Below, one piece after another: positions 62,614 to 64,000 of a stretch of 64,000 bases of DNA; the stretch's first letter is position 1; every line of letters begins with the position of its first letter. The translations under genes were made by a program, and so were the position numbers. Below the pieces are notes generated by a model. It had not been told where the DNA came from. It ran no database searches and saw only the letters and a program-made list of their open reading frames with translations. The DNA is from Elusimicrobium sp. (GTDB lineage Bacteria; Elusimicrobiota; Elusimicrobia; Elusimicrobiales; Elusimicrobiaceae). Location: assembly GCA_015062115.1 (NCBI GenBank), contig SUVG01000005.1, positions 1 to 64,000 of the forward strand, in the 5' to 3' direction.

Positions 62614-63097
62614 CACTTGGAAAAAAGTGTGCAAGTGGTATTGGCAAAACTCCTATACAATAGGGGCCGTGGCGTTTGTGTTCCTGTTGGATCGTTTGAC
62701 CAAAATGGCTGCACTCTTTTGGCTGAAAGAAGCCCCTGTGGAGTTGTTCCCTTTTTTCCATTTGCGTTATGTGGAAAATACCGGGGCTGCTTTTGGCATG
62801 ATGCAAAACGGTAACTTGTGGCTTATTTTTATTATGCTGGGGATTGTGGCGTACCTGTTAAAAAGTTGGAAGGAACTCTGTTCTTACGGAGAAATAGTAA
62901 AATGGGGTTGTATCTTTATTTTAGCGGGTGCGCTGGGCAATCTTTATGATAGAATAACCTTAGGGTTTGTTGTAGATTTTTTAGATTTTCGGATTTGGCC
63001 CGTATTTAATGTGGCCGATTCGTTTATTACGATAGGCGGTTGTTTGTTTGTAATTTCTTTATTCACCTGCAAAAAAGAGCAAGGAGAGAAAAAATGA
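62606..63097 (+). CDS. lspA: Lipoprotein signal peptidase (signal peptidase II)
   Basis: 163 residues with four membrane segments. Conserved LLDRLTKM in TM1, RYVENTGAAFGM in the periplasmic loop, then the catalytic Asp pair in GALGNLYDRI and FNVADSFI. It cleaves lipoprotein signal peptides after lipid attachment to Cys. I take GTG at 62606; TTG at 62603 is equally possible. The gene overlaps ileS by 8 bases and the next lipoprotein gene by ATGA. Confidence 0.96.
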   Translation: MRNTWKKVCKWYWQNSYTIGAVAFVFLLDRLTKMAALFWLKEAPVELFPFFHLRYVENTGAAFGMMQNGNLWLIFIMLGIVAYLLKSWKELCSYGEIVKWGCIFILAGALGNLYDRITLGFVVDFLDFRIWPVFNVADSFITIGGCLFVISLFTCKKEQGEKK

Positions 63098-64000
63098 AAA
63101 GAGTATTTTGCATTTTCGTGGCGGTTTTATTTTTAGCGGCCTGCAGTGGAGATAAAAAACTGTTCAAGGAGGCCCAATTCGAAACTTCTAAAGGCAATTA
63201 TAATAAGGCTATCCAACTTTATTCCCGTTTGATTAAGCAATCTCCCAAAGCCTTTGCCGCTTATGTAAACCGCGGTATTTTGTGGGAAAGCCTCCCGGCG
63301 AAAGACGTGAAAGAACGCCTTAAAAACCGCCGCTATGCCGAGTTGGATTACTTGCAGGCCATTAAACTCAGCCCCAATGTGCCCGAAACTTACAGCAACT
63401 TGGGTGCTTTGTACGTGGATCAAGGGCGCTACGCCGATGCCGTTTACCAATTAAATGAAGCCATTGCCCGCAATCCGCAGTATTTTGTTGCTCTGCTGAA
63501 CCGCGCCATTGCCTACTATAAACAAGGCCGCTTATCAGAATCTTTGTTAGATTTTAACCGTGCTTTTAAGATTAACTCCAAAGAACCTCTTTTGTTCTTA
63601 AACCGCGGTTTGGCTTATTTCGATATGGGCCAATATCAGTCCGCCCTGGACGATTTTTCGTATCTTATTTCGCTTAAACCTCAAGATGCCCGTGCTTATT
63701 TGGAACGCGCGCGTGCTTTTATTAAAGCCGGTTATCCTGCCGATGCCTATGAAGATTTGGAAATGGCCGTTTCCTTAAAACCCACCTATGCGTTAGCCTA
63801 CTACTACATGGGCGATTTGATGTTCCGCAAAGGGGAAACAGATTACGCCTTGGGCCTTTTGGTTCGCTCAAAAGAACTGGCCAGCCAATATGCTCCCACC
63901 TACGATTTGATGGGGGATATGTTAGCCGTGGAAGACCCGGTAGCGGCTACGGCAAACTATATGGCGGCCAGAAAATTGGATCCGGCCAATGTCCGCAAGT
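63094..64000 (+). CDS. TPR lipoprotein (3' end beyond the window)
   Basis: At least 302 residues, open at the right edge. The signal peptide ends in the lipobox LAAC (Cys near residue 17), so it is a substrate of LspA encoded just upstream. About eight tetratricopeptide repeats fill the visible part (NYNKAIQLYSRLIKQSP, YSNLGALYVDQGRYADA, YFDMGQYQSALDDFSY). Such proteins often serve assembly or export complexes at the outer membrane. GGAG precedes the ATG. Confidence 0.9.
   Translation, partial: MKRVFCIFVAVLFLAACSGDKKLFKEAQFETSKGNYNKAIQLYSRLIKQSPKAFAAYVNRGILWESLPAKDVKERLKNRRYAELDYLQAIKLSPNVPETYSNLGALYVDQGRYADAVYQLNEAIARNPQYFVALLNRAIAYYKQGRLSESLLDFNRAFKINSKEPLLFLNRGLAYFDMGQYQSALDDFSYLISLKPQDARAYLERARAFIKAGYPADAYEDLEMAVSLKPTYALAYYYMGDLMFRKGETDYALGLLVRSKELASQYAPTYDLMGDMLAVEDPVAATANYMAARKLDPANVRK

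Overview
This window reads as chromosomal DNA from a Gram-negative, probably anaerobic and gut-associated member of the Elusimicrobiota. That placement is an inference. It rests on several scattered single pilin-like genes that share one N-terminus (MKKGFTLIELLVVV) and otherwise differ, a pattern I associate with Elusimicrobium. It also rests on outer-membrane and LPS markers (LptE-like lipoprotein, KdsC-type phosphatase, LspA, TolC-like channel, beta-barrel protein) and on an acyl-CoA dehydrogenase/EtfAB set whose EtfA carries a ferredoxin domain. No rRNA, transposase, phage genes or CRISPR array is visible.

Layout. 1-3.4 kb: one copy of a dispersed repeat, then a duplicated multi-pass membrane protein flanking a pilin gene, with a broken pilin tail behind the second copy. 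3.4-12.8 kb (mostly minus): holA-lptE-leuS, a Xer recombinase, a pilin (plus), recA and clpC. 13-16.8 kb (plus): kdsC-tmk-holB-metG. 16.8-21.2 kb: a pilin with a poly-T promoter, then acyl-CoA dehydrogenase-etfB-etfA. 21.3-30.6 kb (mostly plus): a secreted TIKI/ChaN-like protein, a sensor kinase operon with an exonuclease and gpmI, a YggU-family protein, a secreted CheD-like protein, and rpsF-ssb-rpsR-rplI with a structured leader. 30.6-31.6 kb: palindromic intergenic repeats and a second poly-T-promoter pilin. 31.6-35.7 kb (minus): malQ with a sugar transporter. 35.8-40.2 kb: a sigma factor with a histone-H1-like tail, tRNA-Arg, a beta-barrel protein, a structured non-coding RNA candidate, a nitroreductase, a DUF3137-like protein, and tRNA-Ser with a repeat flanked by copies of its own 3' end. 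40.2-45.3 kb (minus): thiN with a Na+/solute symporter, and two YfcC-type carriers. 45.4-50.3 kb: rsmI-tsaC-kinase, a secreted receiver-domain protein, rnpB and an RNase HI. 50.3-54.5 kb (minus): a MacAB-TolC-like exporter operon. 54.6-64 kb: a dicarboxylate/amino-acid symporter, gdhA, a DtxR-type regulator with TPR-ankyrin and pilin-like proteins, ileS, lspA and a TPR lipoprotein cut by the window end.

How the genes fit together. Most of the window is core replication, translation and envelope machinery. Metabolic genes point to a fermentative lifestyle on alpha-glucans and amino acids: malQ plus sugar importer, gpmI, gdhA, symporters and a probably flavin-bifurcating ACAD/Etf complex. The most unusual items are the pilin cassettes with variable promoter T-tracts, a pseudoknotted non-coding RNA candidate, a tRNA-end-flanked repeat family, a secreted CheD/CNF-fold candidate, a secreted receiver domain, a sigma factor with an H1-like tail, and an RNase HI ending in a clamp-binding-like motif. 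Several genes also have a -10 box only 6-12 nt before the start codon and no Shine-Dalgarno, suggesting leaderless mRNAs.
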